Positions 26,634-35,772 of a DNA stretch of 64,000 nucleotides are shown piece after piece. Made by a program: the position numbers and the translations under genes. This stretch comes from Rhodococcus sp. KBS0724. Lineage in GTDB: Bacteria > Actinomycetota > Actinomycetes > Mycobacteriales > Mycobacteriaceae. The DNA lies in the NCBI RefSeq assembly GCF_005938745.2, contig NZ_VCBX02000001.1, forward strand, positions 2,266,001 through 2,330,000, read 5' to 3'. Every line of letters begins with the position of its first letter. The first letter of the stretch is position 1. The notes under the pieces were generated by a model that made no database searches, was not told where the DNA came from, and was given only the letters and a program-made list of their open reading frames with translations.

Positions 26634-27938
26634 GTGAGTAGCGCTATCGCGCTGTTGGTATTAGCCGTTGCGCTTGTCCCGGTCGGTGGATTGTTCGCCG
26701 CCGTGGATTCGGCGCTCAACACCATCTCGTCGGCACGTATCGACGAGATGGCAAAAGAGGAGCGGGCGGGCGCCGAGCGCGTGCAACGCATCCTGACCGA
26801 CCGCCCGCGATACGTGAATCTCATGGTGCTGCTTCGCATTTTGTGCGAGATCACCGCAACAGTCGTGTTGGCAGGCGCACTCATCGATGTCATGTCGATG
26901 GGATGGGCTCTGGCAACCACGGCGGCTGTCATGGTGCTGGTCTCGTACGTGGTGATCGGTGTCGGGCCGAGAACGCTCGGTCGCCAACACGCGTACTCGA
27001 TCGCGCTGACGGCGTCGTTGCCGCTGCTGTGGATCGGCGTTCTACTTGGACCGATCAGCCGCATTCTCATTCTTCTTGGTAATGCGCTGACACCGGGTAA
27101 AGGTTTTCGGAACGGCCCGTTCGCGTCGGAAATCGAACTGCGCGAACTTGTCGACATGGCACAGGCCCGTGGCGTCGTGGACGACGAAGAGCGTCGGATG
27201 ATCCAGTCGGTCTTCGACCTCGGTGACACCACCGCCCGTGAGGTGATGGTGCCGCGCACCGACATGGTGTGGATCGAGAACGACAAGAGCGCCGGACAGG
27301 CGACGTCGCTGGCGGTGCGCAGCGGACACTCGCGGCTACCCGTGATCGGTGAGAACGTCGACGACGTTCTCGGCGTCGTGTACCTCAAGGACCTGGTGAA
27401 GCAGACGTATCACCTGCCCGACGGCGGCCGTAGCGTCAATGTCTGCGACATCATGCGTCCCGCGGTGTTCGTTCCGGATTCGAAGCCGCTCGACAGCCTT
27501 CTCTCCGAGATGCAGCGCGACCGCAACCACATGGCGATCCTCGTCGACGAGTACGGCGGAATTGCCGGCCTCGCAACCATCGAGGACGTCATCGAGGAAA
27601 TCGTCGGCGAGATCGCGGACGAGTACGACGAAGATGAGACGCCACCCGTCGAAGATCTCGGGGACGGGATGTTCCGAGTCTCGGCGCGCCTGCCCATCGA
27701 GGACCTCGGGGAACTGTTCGACCTCGAACTCGAGAACGACGAAGTCGAGACCGTCGGCGGTTTGATCGGTTACGTGCTCGGCCGGGTGCCGCTACCCGGA
27801 TCCGAGGTGGAGTACGACGGATTGATCCTGCGCGGTGAGGGCACGAACACCGGCCGTGGACGCGTACGCATCAGCACGGTATTCGTGCAGCGTGCGCCTC
27901 GCTCGGAAGACGAAGCGGCAGAAGACAACGATGACTGA
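26634..27938 (+). CDS. CNNM/CBS-domain membrane protein (CorC/HlyC-like)
   Basis: Hemolysin-C-like transporter-associated protein, possibly for Mg2+/Co2+ efflux. N-terminal CNNM (DUF21) region with four hydrophobic segments (residues 1-150), two CBS domains ('[14 protein letters not shown]...', '[21 protein letters not shown]'-like block), then a C-terminal CorC/HlyC domain ('[24 protein letters not shown]'). 434 residues, GTG start 22 nt after ybeY. The stop lies in the first copy of a 13-bp tandem duplication before era. Confidence 0.92.
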   Translation: MSSAIALLVLAVALVPVGGLFAAVDSALNTISSARIDEMAKEERAGAERVQRILTDRPRYVNLMVLLRILCEITATVVLAGALIDVMSMGWALATTAAVMVLVSYVVIGVGPRTLGRQHAYSIALTASLPLLWIGVLLGPISRILILLGNALTPGKGFRNGPFASEIELRELVDMAQARGVVDDEERRMIQSVFDLGDTTAREVMVPRTDMVWIENDKSAGQATSLAVRSGHSRLPVIGENVDDVLGVVYLKDLVKQTYHLPDGGRSVNVCDIMRPAVFVPDSKPLDSLLSEMQRDRNHMAILVDEYGGIAGLATIEDVIEEIVGEIADEYDEDETPPVEDLGDGMFRVSARLPIEDLGELFDLELENDEVETVGGLIGYVLGRVPLPGSEVEYDGLILRGEGTNTGRGRVRISTVFVQRAPRSEDEAAEDNDD

Positions 27939-27956
27939 GCGAGATGACTGAGCGAG
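27931..27956 (+). repeat. 13-bp tandem duplication between the CBS gene and era
   Basis: ATGACTGAGCGAG occurs twice in direct succession. The first copy contains the stop of the CBS gene; both copies hold an ATG followed by an in-frame short reading. Looks like a recent slippage duplication. Confidence 0.75.
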
Positions 27957-27975
27957 ATGTTCAAGAGGAGCAGCT

Positions 27976-28893
27976 ATGAGTAACAAGGAATTCCGGTCGG
28001 GGTTCGTATGTTTCGTGGGTCGGCCCAATACGGGTAAGTCCACGTTGACCAACGCGTTGGTCGGCAGCAAGATCGCCATCACGTCCTCGCGTCCGCAAAC
28101 GACGCGCCACACGATCCGCGGCATCGTTCACCGCGAGAATTCCCAGCTGATCCTGGTGGACACTCCGGGTCTGCACAAGCCGCGCACTCTGCTCGGCCAG
28201 CGCCTCAACGATTTGGTTCGCGACACCTACTCCGAGGTCGACGTCATCTGCCTGTGCATTCCGGCCGACGAGCCCATCGGTCCCGGCGATCGCTGGATCG
28301 TGCAGCAGGTCCGTCAGATGGCGCCCAAGACCACACTGGTCGGCATTGTCACCAAGATCGACAAGGTCAGCCGCGACGCCGTTGGCAAGCAGTTGCTGGC
28401 ACTGTCCACACTGCTCGGACCCGAGTGCGAGGTTGTGCCCGTGTCCGCGCAGTCGGGCGAGCAGGTCGAGATTCTGGTCGACGTGCTGTCCGGTCTGATG
28501 GATGAGGGCCCGGCCTTCTATCCGGACGGCGAACTGACGGACGAGCCCGAAGAGGTGCTCATGGCCGAACTCATCCGCGAGGCAGCACTCGAGGGCCTCG
28601 GCGAGGAATTGCCGCACTCCCTTGCCGTGGTGATCGAAGAGGTGATTCCGCGCGAGGGACGCACCGAGAAGCAAGGCGAGATGCTCGACGTCCACGCTCT
28701 GCTGTACGTCGAGCGGCCCAGCCAGAAGGGCATCGTCATCGGCAAGGGCGGAGCACGCCTCCGGGAAGTCGGCACCAGCGCACGCCTGCAGATCGAGAAG
28801 CTCCTCGGTGTGCGGATCTTCCTCGAGTTGCACGTGAAGGTGGCCAAGGACTGGCAGCGCGACCCGAAGCAGCTAGGCCGGCTGGGGTTCTAG
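27976..28893 (+). CDS. era: GTPase Era
   Basis: Ribosome-assembly GTPase acting on 16S rRNA/30S. G1 'GRPNTGKSTL', G3 'DTPGLHKPR', G4 'TKID', and the C-terminal KH domain with 'IVIGKGGARLREVGTSAR'. 305 residues. ATG with AGAGGAG at good spacing. Its TAG stop is the start of a 17-bp direct repeat shared with the stop of the convergent TetR gene. Confidence 0.96.
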   Translation: MSNKEFRSGFVCFVGRPNTGKSTLTNALVGSKIAITSSRPQTTRHTIRGIVHRENSQLILVDTPGLHKPRTLLGQRLNDLVRDTYSEVDVICLCIPADEPIGPGDRWIVQQVRQMAPKTTLVGIVTKIDKVSRDAVGKQLLALSTLLGPECEVVPVSAQSGEQVEILVDVLSGLMDEGPAFYPDGELTDEPEEVLMAELIREAALEGLGEELPHSLAVVIEEVIPREGRTEKQGEMLDVHALLYVERPSQKGIVIGKGGARLREVGTSARLQIEKLLGVRIFLELHVKVAKDWQRDPKQLGRLGF

Positions 28894-28927
28894 AGCCGTT
28901 GGAGTTCTAGGGCCGTTGAAGTTCTAG
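28887..28927. repeat. 17-bp direct repeats carrying the stops of two convergent genes
   Basis: Two 17-bp copies of GTTCTAGxGCCGTTGxA (28887-28903, 28904-28920) and a partial third (from 28921). CTAG gives TAG on both strands: the first copy ends era and the third ends the minus-strand TetR gene. Confidence 0.75.
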
Positions 28928-29484
28928 GGCGCAGTACCTTTCAGGACCAACAGGATCGACGACGCGACATCCGCGTTGTCGATCCCTGTTGCCAGACGGC
29001 GCAGTTGCAGGCCCACGATCATCGCGACCAAGTACGACGCGACGGGTTCCGGATCAGACACCCCGAGAGCAGTCAGCACAGCGACTGCCAACGTGTCGTA
29101 TGCAGCAAAACACTCCGCCGCTATCTCGTGGAGTTCATGATCGCGGCCCGCTGCGATGAACATTTCGAACGGTGCTATCCGCTCGACCACAAAGGCGATG
29201 TCCTGCGCGATGCTTTCCGTGGCGGCCGCGGCGTCCTCGACGCTCAAATCCTGGTTGCGGTACTGGTCGACGAGCTCGAGAATTCGGGCAGACTCCTCGG
29301 TGGCAAACCGGGACAGTGCAGCCCGGAGCATGTCCGACTGGCTCGGAAAGTGATACGTGACGGAGCCGAGCGACACCCCGGCCTCGGATGCGATACGACG
29401 GTTGCTCACGCCGGAGATTCCCTCGGCGCCGACGATGTGAAGTACCGCGTCGAGGATGCTTGTTCGGATGTCTGCTGCAGCCAT
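28924..29484 (-). CDS. TetR-family regulator downstream of an amidase gene
   Basis: TetR helix-turn-helix at residues 5-55 ('RTSILDAVLHIVGAEGISGVSNRRIASEAGVSLGSVTYHFPSQSDML') and a ligand domain; 186 residues. The ATG at 29484 is five bases after the amidase stop; an ATG five codons earlier overlaps the amidase. Same strand and near-contact mean the two are cotranscribed, so it may sense the amidase substrate or product. No target operator identified. Confidence 0.87.
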   Translation of the reverse strand: MAAADIRTSILDAVLHIVGAEGISGVSNRRIASEAGVSLGSVTYHFPSQSDMLRAALSRFATEESARILELVDQYRNQDLSVEDAAAATESIAQDIAFVVERIAPFEMFIAAGRDHELHEIAAECFAAYDTLAVAVLTALGVSDPEPVASYLVAMIVGLQLRRLATGIDNADVASSILLVLKGTAP

Positions 29485-29489
29485 TCGGC

Positions 29490-30914
29490 TCACCACCACT
29501 GCTGAGGACGACTCTGATCCCAGCGCAACACCGATTCCAGTTGTGACGCGAGCGAAACCAACAGCGGCTCGGTGCTTTCGCTACCCATCAATTGTGCTCC
29601 GATTGGCAGTCCGGCGCTGCTGAATCCCGCTGGGATGTTGATCGAGGGCCAGCCGAGGACATTCCACGGCCACGCATACGGGCAGGCCGCGGTCATCACC
29701 TTGTCGGTTTCCCATCCGCCGATGCCGTCGATAGCGGTGACCGGGATCGGCGGAGTGGCCGTGGTAGGCGCGAGAACAACGTCGTACTTGTCGAAGATCG
29801 CGCCGATGCGCCAGCGCATTCGGGGCTCGGCTGCCCGGGCGGCGCGCAGCGGTGCCCCCCGAAGTAGCTTGCCGCTCTGTGCATTTCCGCGAGTTCGCGG
29901 GTCTGCCAGCGCCGGGTCTGGGAGGCGCCCGAGCCAATCGTGCACTCCGACCAGTGAGCGTGGCAGAAAGTTCAGGCCGAAGATCAGTCCGTAGGCGGGA
30001 TCGTCCACGACGACGCGATGGCCGAGGCCGCGCAAGGTGTCGGCGACGGAATAGACCGCCCGCCGCACTTCGGGATCGAGTGTGACCGGTGTGGCGGTGA
30101 ACGGATTGCGTAGGGAGAGAGCGATGTTCAGCTTTCCGGGGTCGCGGCCGACGGCGTCGCTGACGGTGACCGGCGTCGGCGTGTGCAGGTCGCCGTCATG
30201 GTTTCCGGCTGCCACGTCGAGGAGAAGAGCGGCGTCGGCGACCGTGCGCGCGAGTGGTCCGTTGACGGTCAGGCCGTAGAAGGCTTCGGCGTCCGGCCAC
30301 GTGGAGATGCGTCCTCGCTGCGGTTTGATACCGACCAGATTGGTCCAGGCCGCCGGTATCCGGATGGACCCGGCTCCGTCGGAACCGATTCCGGCGCTGA
30401 CCAATCCGGCCGCGACCGCAGCTGCGGTACCGCCGGACGAGCCGCCGGGAGTGTGCTCACGTGACCACGGATTGCGGGTGTATCCGAAGGCGCTACCGCT
30501 GGTGAGCGGCCACTGTCCCAGTTCGGGGCTGTTGGTCTTTCCGACGATGACGGCGCCGGCGGCCCGTAGCCGGCGAACCATTTCGGAGTCTTCCGTCTTG
30601 ACGGGGAAGTCGCCGGGGCAACCGAAGGCGGTGGGCTCGCCGGTGATGTCGACGTCGTCCTTGACCGCGATCGGTACGCCGAGAAGGGGGAGGCGTTCGC
30701 CGCGGGCAAGGCGGCGATCCGCGTCGGCGGCTTCGTCGAGGGCGCTCTGGCGGCGAACGATCTTGAACGCATTGAGTGTCGGCTGTGCCGCTTCGATGCG
30801 GTCGAGTGCCTCGGTCGTGGCTGTGACGGACGACGTGGCGCCGGACGCCAAGCCGGCTACCTGATCGATCAAGGTAGGGGCATGGCGCAGTTCCGTGTGC
30901 GGTCTCGGCGGCAT
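29490..30914 (-). CDS. Amidase-signature family amidohydrolase
   Basis: 474-residue enzyme hydrolysing an amide bond. The Ser-cisSer-Lys triad motifs are present: Lys in 'PIAVKDDVDI' near residue 84, Ser in 'GGSSGGTAAAVAAG' near 160 and 'GSDGAGSIRIPAAW' with the nucleophile near 182. Not GatA: it lacks GatBC neighbours and has the length of stand-alone amidases. Substrate (aliphatic/aryl amide, nylon oligomer) cannot be assigned. Lies with its TetR gene as a two-gene unit. Confidence 0.9.
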   Translation of the reverse strand: MPPRPHTELRHAPTLIDQVAGLASGATSSVTATTEALDRIEAAQPTLNAFKIVRRQSALDEAADADRRLARGERLPLLGVPIAVKDDVDITGEPTAFGCPGDFPVKTEDSEMVRRLRAAGAVIVGKTNSPELGQWPLTSGSAFGYTRNPWSREHTPGGSSGGTAAAVAAGLVSAGIGSDGAGSIRIPAAWTNLVGIKPQRGRISTWPDAEAFYGLTVNGPLARTVADAALLLDVAAGNHDGDLHTPTPVTVSDAVGRDPGKLNIALSLRNPFTATPVTLDPEVRRAVYSVADTLRGLGHRVVVDDPAYGLIFGLNFLPRSLVGVHDWLGRLPDPALADPRTRGNAQSGKLLRGAPLRAARAAEPRMRWRIGAIFDKYDVVLAPTTATPPIPVTAIDGIGGWETDKVMTAACPYAWPWNVLGWPSINIPAGFSSAGLPIGAQLMGSESTEPLLVSLASQLESVLRWDQSRPQQWW

Positions 30915-30988
30915 AGAACTCCTTCATCCGGAACTGGTCGAGCGACCGATCAGCAGCGCATTTCAGTATTGACGACGCTGGTGGGCGC

Positions 30989-31068
30989 GTCAAGATCCCG
31001 TCAAGACGCCTGTTCGGTGTGTAAACGGATCGTCAGAGAGCGTCAAAGCGGACTTTTTCAGGTCAAAG
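30989..31068. promoter_or_regulatory. Helically phased GTCA-type direct repeats upstream of kdp
   Basis: Five similar heptamers lie in the 228-bp gap before the kdp genes: GTCAAGA at 30989 and 31000, GTCAGAG at 31032, GTCAAAG at 31042 and 31062. Spacings 11, 32, 10 and 20 bp are near whole helical turns, the pattern expected for OmpR-type response regulators. KdpE is encoded downstream, so these are candidate KdpE sites (inference). Confidence 0.55.
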
Positions 31069-31142
31069 CTGGGAGAGCGCTCATAGTGCGTCATGGCTGC
31101 GATGAACTGCAGCACGGTTATTGATGTCGAAGAGGGAAGCTC

Positions 31143-31235
31143 ATGGCCGACGTGGACTACGTTGCTCTGATTCTTGGTGGTTTTCTCGTGTGCGCGCTGG
31201 TTCTTCGCGCCCTAGCGGCGAGCGCTCCCAAATGA
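31143..31235 (+). CDS. Tiny single-span membrane ORF before kdpF
   Basis: 30-residue ORF: a short acidic start, one hydrophobic helix (residues 6-24, 'VALILGGFLVCALVLRAL') and a polar end. It has GAGGGA before its ATG and its stop overlaps the kdpF ATG (AATGA), which argues for real translation. KdpF-like miniature proteins stabilise the KdpABC complex; a similar small ORF before kdpF is seen in other actinobacteria, to my recollection. Function unproven. Confidence 0.65.
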   Translation: MADVDYVALILGGFLVCALVLRALAASAPK

Positions 31236-31330
31236 CGGTCGCCGGCATTGTCAGCGTCGTGCTGATTGCCGTGGCCGCGGCTTTGGTCGTGTATCTCCTT
31301 GTTGCACTCGTAGATCCTGAGAGGTTCTGA
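31232..31330 (+). CDS. kdpF: KdpF small subunit of the potassium ATPase
   Basis: 32-residue single-span peptide with the KdpF look: hydrophobic helix 'VLIAVAAALVVYLLVALV' followed by 'DPERF' at the C-terminus (typical of KdpF). It overlaps both the small ORF before it and kdpA (TGATG). It stabilises KdpFABC in the membrane. Confidence 0.88.
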   Translation: MTVAGIVSVVLIAVAAALVVYLLVALVDPERF

Positions 31331-33015
31331 TGTCGCCCGCTTTGGCAGCCGGCCTGCAGATAGCGTTTGTCCTGGTTGTGCTGGCGATCGCGTACGTCCC
31401 AGTTGGCGACCACATGGCTCGGGTGTACACCTCGGCCCGTGATCTGCGGGTGGAGAGTGTGATCTACCGCGTCGGCCGGATCGATTCGCGGGCCGAGCAG
31501 ACGTGGTACGGCTATGCCGCCAGTGTCCTGGGATTCTCGTTGGCCAGCGCATTGTTCCTGTACTTCCTGCAGCGGTTCCAAGGTGTACTGCCGCTCAGTG
31601 ACGGGCTGTCCGGGGTAAGCCCTGCGGTAGCCTTCAATACGGCGATTTCCTTTGTGGCCAATACGAACTGGCAGTCGTACACACCGGAAACGACGATGAG
31701 CAATGTCGTTCAGCCGCTGGGTTTGGCTGTGCAGAACTTTGTATCCGCCGCTGTCGGGATGGCCGTGGCGATCGCACTCGTGCGCGGCTTCATCCGGGTG
31801 GCGAGGGGCGGTGAAATCGGCAATTTCTGGGTCGATCTGACTCGCGGGTCTCTGCGTATCCTTCTCCCGTTCTCCTTCGTGATCGCGCTGATTCTGTTGA
31901 GCCAGGGCGTGATCCAGTCGTTCCACAGCGGCTTCGCCTCGACTGGACTCGACGGCAATTCCGTGACGAATGCGCTTGCGCCCGTCGCATCTCAGGAAGC
32001 GATCAAGGAACTTGGCACCAATGGCGGCGGCATCCTGGCCGCCAACTCGGCGCACCCGTTCGAGAACCCCACGCCGCTGAGCAACATCGTCGAAATTCTT
32101 GCGATCCTCCTGATTCCGGTCTGTCTGACACGGACTTTCGGAACAATGGTTGGCGACCGCCGCCAAGGACTGACTCTGCTCGCCGTCATGGGGCTGCTGT
32201 GGAGCGGCTTGCTGGCCGTCACTCTGGCCGCTGAATCCGGTGCCCGCGGTGTTGCCGCGACAGCAGCAGGTTCGATGATGGAAGGCAAGGAAGTCCGCTT
32301 CGGGATTCCCGGTTCGGCGTTGTTTGCGGTATCCACCACCGGAACTTCCACTGGCGCAGTCAACTCCGCACACGACAGCATGTCACCGTTGGGCGGCGGC
32401 GCGGTCCTACTCAACATGTTGCTCGGCGAAATCGCTCCCGGCGGCGTCGGAACCGGTCTGTACGGGATCTTGGTTCTGGCACTGATCGCGGTGTTTGTCG
32501 GCGGACTCCTGGTTGGCCGCACACCCGAGTACCTCGGCAAGAAACTCGGCCGCCGCGAAATCACCCTGGCCGCCCTCTCGATTCTGGTGATGCCCGCACT
32601 GGTTCTCATCGGTACCGGTATCACGGTGATACTCGGGTCGACCTTGGGATATCAGGGAAACGGCGGAGATCCGGGAACTCCGGGGTCTATTCACGGCTTC
32701 AGTGAAGTGCTCTACGCCTTCGCGTCGGCGTCGAACAACAACGGCAGCGCTTTCGGAGGTTTGACCGTCACGAGTAACTGGTTCCAGTCCTCGCTCGGTA
32801 TCGCGATGTTGCTGGGACGATTCTTGCCCATCATCTTCGTTCTCGCTCTGGCGGGAGCGCTGGCCTCGCAGAAGAAGGTGGCGCCCACCGCAGGCACCTT
32901 ACCTACCTCGGGTCCGATGTTCACCGGACTCCTCACCGGCACCGTAGTCCTGGTTGCCGCACTTACATTCTTCCCGGCCCTCGCGCTGGGACCCATCGCG
33001 GAGGCGCTCCAATGA
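31330..33015 (+). CDS. kdpA: Potassium-transporting ATPase KdpA subunit
   Basis: Channel-like K+-binding subunit (561 residues, about ten membrane helices) related to the Trk/Ktr family. Selectivity-loop segments such as '[15 protein letters not shown]', '[25 protein letters not shown]' and '[17 protein letters not shown]' are present. Overlaps kdpB by four bases. Confidence 0.96.
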   Translation: MSPALAAGLQIAFVLVVLAIAYVPVGDHMARVYTSARDLRVESVIYRVGRIDSRAEQTWYGYAASVLGFSLASALFLYFLQRFQGVLPLSDGLSGVSPAVAFNTAISFVANTNWQSYTPETTMSNVVQPLGLAVQNFVSAAVGMAVAIALVRGFIRVARGGEIGNFWVDLTRGSLRILLPFSFVIALILLSQGVIQSFHSGFASTGLDGNSVTNALAPVASQEAIKELGTNGGGILAANSAHPFENPTPLSNIVEILAILLIPVCLTRTFGTMVGDRRQGLTLLAVMGLLWSGLLAVTLAAESGARGVAATAAGSMMEGKEVRFGIPGSALFAVSTTGTSTGAVNSAHDSMSPLGGGAVLLNMLLGEIAPGGVGTGLYGILVLALIAVFVGGLLVGRTPEYLGKKLGRREITLAALSILVMPALVLIGTGITVILGSTLGYQGNGGDPGTPGSIHGFSEVLYAFASASNNNGSAFGGLTVTSNWFQSSLGIAMLLGRFLPIIFVLALAGALASQKKVAPTAGTLPTSGPMFTGLLTGTVVLVAALTFFPALALGPIAEALQ

Positions 33016-35108
33016 TCCTGAATACCGAAGAGAAACCCGTGGTGGTGGACAGCGCCCCGGATGCCGGTCAGTCCGGTCACGTCAAGGCCGGCGCATTCAA
33101 CCCGCGGCAGATGATCACGGCGCTGCCGGGTGCCGTACGTAAGCTCGACCCGCGTCATTTGGCGCGCAACCCGGTGATGTTCGTAGTGTTTGTCGGCTCC
33201 GTCATCACGACGGTCATGGCAGTGGCCGAACCGTCCGTGTTCTCGTGGGTGATCACGCTCTGGCTCTGGTTCACGGTGATCTTTGCCAACCTCGCCGAAT
33301 CCGTGGCGGAGGGGCGAGGCAAGGCGCAAGCCGCAAGTCTGCGAAAGGTCAAGCAGGACACAACTGCCCACCGAATCACGCAGAGCGGTGCTATCGAGGT
33401 GGTATCCGGCACCGACCTCGTTGTCGGCGATCGTGTCATCGTGGTGGCGGGGGAGGTCATTCCGGGCGACGGCGATGTCGTCGAAGGCATTGCATCCGTC
33501 GACGAGTCCGCCATCACGGGGGAATCCGCACCCGTGGTGCGTGAATCCGGCGGCGACAGGTGCGCCGTCACGGGAGGTACGACGGTACTGTCCGACCGCA
33601 TCGTCGTGGAGATCACGGCGGCACCGGGACAGTCGTTCGTCGACCGGATGATTGCGTTGGTCGAGGGGGCGTCGCGTCAGAAGACACCGAACGAGATCGC
33701 GCTCAACATCCTGCTCGCGTCGCTCACGGTGATCTTCCTGCTCGCAGTTGTTGCAATCGGCCCGATGGGTCTGTACGCCGGGCACGAGCAGGATCCGATC
33801 AAATTGATTGCCCTGCTGGTGTGCCTCATCCCGACCACGATCGGTGCACTTCTCTCCGCTATCGGCATCGCCGGGATGGACCGTCTGGTGCAGCGCAACG
33901 TGCTTGCCATGTCCGGGCGCGCCGTCGAAGCTGCCGGCGACATCGACACCCTGTTGATGGACAAGACCGGAACCATCACGTTCGGTAATCGCCGGGCAAC
34001 GGCCCTGCACCCCGCTCCGGGTGTCTCGCCGCTCGAACTTGCTGCTGCAGCACGGTTGTCGAGCCTGGCGGACGGAACTCCCGAGGGTCGCAGCATCGTC
34101 GATCTGTGCTCTACGCAATTCGGTTTGGGGACCGAACCGACGGCGGACGAGAACCGGGCGGAGTTCGTTCCGTTCACAGCGCAGACGCGCATGAGTGGAC
34201 TGGACCTGCCGGGACGGGAGATCCGAAAAGGCGCAGCCGATGCCGTGATGGGCTGGATCGCGCGAAGCGGTGGAACTGCCGATGTTGCCGTCACCGATGC
34301 CGTGAACGAGATAGCTCAAGCGGGCGGCACCCCACTCGTCGTGGCGGCAAAAGAGGACGAGAAGGCAACGGTTCTGGGGGTCATTGCACTCTCGGACGTC
34401 GTCAAGCCCGGTATGGCGGAGCGGTTTGCGGAACTGCGAGCCATGGGCATTAGGACGATCATGATCACCGGAGACAATCCGTTGACCGCCAAGGCCATCG
34501 CAGACGAAGCCGGGGTGGACGACTTCATGGCGGAAGCCACTCCGGAAGACAAGCTTGCCCTGATCCGGAAGGAGCAGGAGGGTGGTCGCCTCGTGGCGAT
34601 GACCGGCGACGGTACCAATGATGCTCCGGCCCTGGCGCAATCGGACGTCGGCGTTGCGATGAACACCGGTACGTCGGCGGCCAAAGAGGCCGGGAACATG
34701 GTGGATCTCGATTCCGATCCCACCAAGCTGATCGAGATCGTAGAGATCGGCAAGCAGTTGCTGATCACTCGCGGCGCCTTGACCACGTTCTCGCTGGCAA
34801 ACGACCTCGCGAAGTATTTTGCGATCCTGCCGGCCCTGTTCAGCGGTATCTATCCGCAGTTGGATGCTCTGAACATCATGCGGCTGGCTACTCCCGAGTC
34901 GGCGATCGTCTCGGCCGTGATCTTCAATGCGCTGGTCATCATCGCGTTGATTCCGCTGTCCCTCAAGGGCGTACGCTACCGGCCGTCGACGGCGTCGGCG
35001 CTGCTCGGCCGAAATCTGCTCGTGTACGGACTCGGCGGTGTGATCACGCCGTTCATCGGTATCTGGCTGATCGATCTTGTTGTTCGTTTGATTCCCGGAA
35101 TTGGGTGA
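33012..35108 (+). CDS. kdpB: Potassium-transporting P-type ATPase KdpB
   Basis: Catalytic P-type ATPase. Phosphorylation motif '[16 protein letters not shown]' (Asp near residue 316), actuator 'ITGESAPV', hinge '[31 protein letters not shown]' and '[26 protein letters not shown]'. 698 residues with the usual transmembrane arrangement. It follows kdpA with overlap and precedes kdpC by six bases. Confidence 0.97.
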   Translation: MILNTEEKPVVVDSAPDAGQSGHVKAGAFNPRQMITALPGAVRKLDPRHLARNPVMFVVFVGSVITTVMAVAEPSVFSWVITLWLWFTVIFANLAESVAEGRGKAQAASLRKVKQDTTAHRITQSGAIEVVSGTDLVVGDRVIVVAGEVIPGDGDVVEGIASVDESAITGESAPVVRESGGDRCAVTGGTTVLSDRIVVEITAAPGQSFVDRMIALVEGASRQKTPNEIALNILLASLTVIFLLAVVAIGPMGLYAGHEQDPIKLIALLVCLIPTTIGALLSAIGIAGMDRLVQRNVLAMSGRAVEAAGDIDTLLMDKTGTITFGNRRATALHPAPGVSPLELAAAARLSSLADGTPEGRSIVDLCSTQFGLGTEPTADENRAEFVPFTAQTRMSGLDLPGREIRKGAADAVMGWIARSGGTADVAVTDAVNEIAQAGGTPLVVAAKEDEKATVLGVIALSDVVKPGMAERFAELRAMGIRTIMITGDNPLTAKAIADEAGVDDFMAEATPEDKLALIRKEQEGGRLVAMTGDGTNDAPALAQSDVGVAMNTGTSAAKEAGNMVDLDSDPTKLIEIVEIGKQLLITRGALTTFSLANDLAKYFAILPALFSGIYPQLDALNIMRLATPESAIVSAVIFNALVIIALIPLSLKGVRYRPSTASALLGRNLLVYGLGGVITPFIGIWLIDLVVRLIPGIG

Positions 35109-35114
35109 CCTGCT

Positions 35115-35765
35115 ATGCGTTTCAGTATCGGTTTTGCCAAACAGGTGTGGGCGGGCCTTCTTGTTCTGCTGTCGCTCACCGTGGTTCTCGGCGTGATCTA
35201 TCCCGCCGCGGTCTGGGGAGTGGGCCGGATCAGTTCCGGTTCCGCTGAGGGATCACCCGTGACCGACGCGGCGGGATGCGTGGTCGGAAGTGCGTGGGTA
35301 GGCGTCGATCCGCAGGTGCCGGAGGGAGCGCGCGATCCGTTCTTCCACAACCGGGTTGTGGGATCGGTCTCGGACGAGAATCCGTTTGCGACGGGTGATC
35401 CTGCCGCTGCGCTGCCGTCGAATCAGGGGCCCAGCAGCGAGATTCTTGCCGCCTTCATCGATGCACGTCGGTCCGCCATCGCGGATCGCGAGGGTGTGGA
35501 TCCGTCCGCTGTCCCGGTCGACGCCGTCACTGGTTCGGGTTCGGGCATCGATCCACACATCAGCCCGGCCTACGCTCTGCTGCAGGTGCCTCGGGTTGCC
35601 GCGATCAACGGGATGTCCGAAGACGCGGTACGGGAATTGGTGAGTGAGAATACCGACGGGCGGCAACTCGGGTTCCTCGGTGAAGAGCGCGTCAACGTCC
35701 TAGCACTGAATCTGGCTCTCGGTTTGACGGCGCCTACGTGTGCCACGTCGCCTGCTGGTGGATGA
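35115..35765 (+). CDS. kdpC: Potassium-transporting ATPase KdpC subunit
   Basis: Single-span subunit thought to assist K+ affinity. N-terminal membrane helix (residues 13-36), then a periplasmic domain with conserved 'AWVGVDPQVPEGARDPFFHNRVVG', 'VTGSGSGIDPHISPAYALLQVPRVAAINGM' and 'RVNVLALNLAL'. 216 residues, normal. Confidence 0.95.
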   Translation: MRFSIGFAKQVWAGLLVLLSLTVVLGVIYPAAVWGVGRISSGSAEGSPVTDAAGCVVGSAWVGVDPQVPEGARDPFFHNRVVGSVSDENPFATGDPAAALPSNQGPSSEILAAFIDARRSAIADREGVDPSAVPVDAVTGSGSGIDPHISPAYALLQVPRVAAINGMSEDAVRELVSENTDGRQLGFLGEERVNVLALNLALGLTAPTCATSPAGG

Positions 35766-35772
35766 TTGTCAC

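Noticed and set aside
30915..31142. A c-di-AMP (ydaO-type) riboswitch before kdp
   Set aside because: No matching conserved core was recognisable in this short region; direct repeats explain its structure better.
32712..34640. 642-codon open frame opposite kdpA/kdpB
   Set aside because: Antisense shadow of kdpB, with Arg/His-rich composition and no start context.
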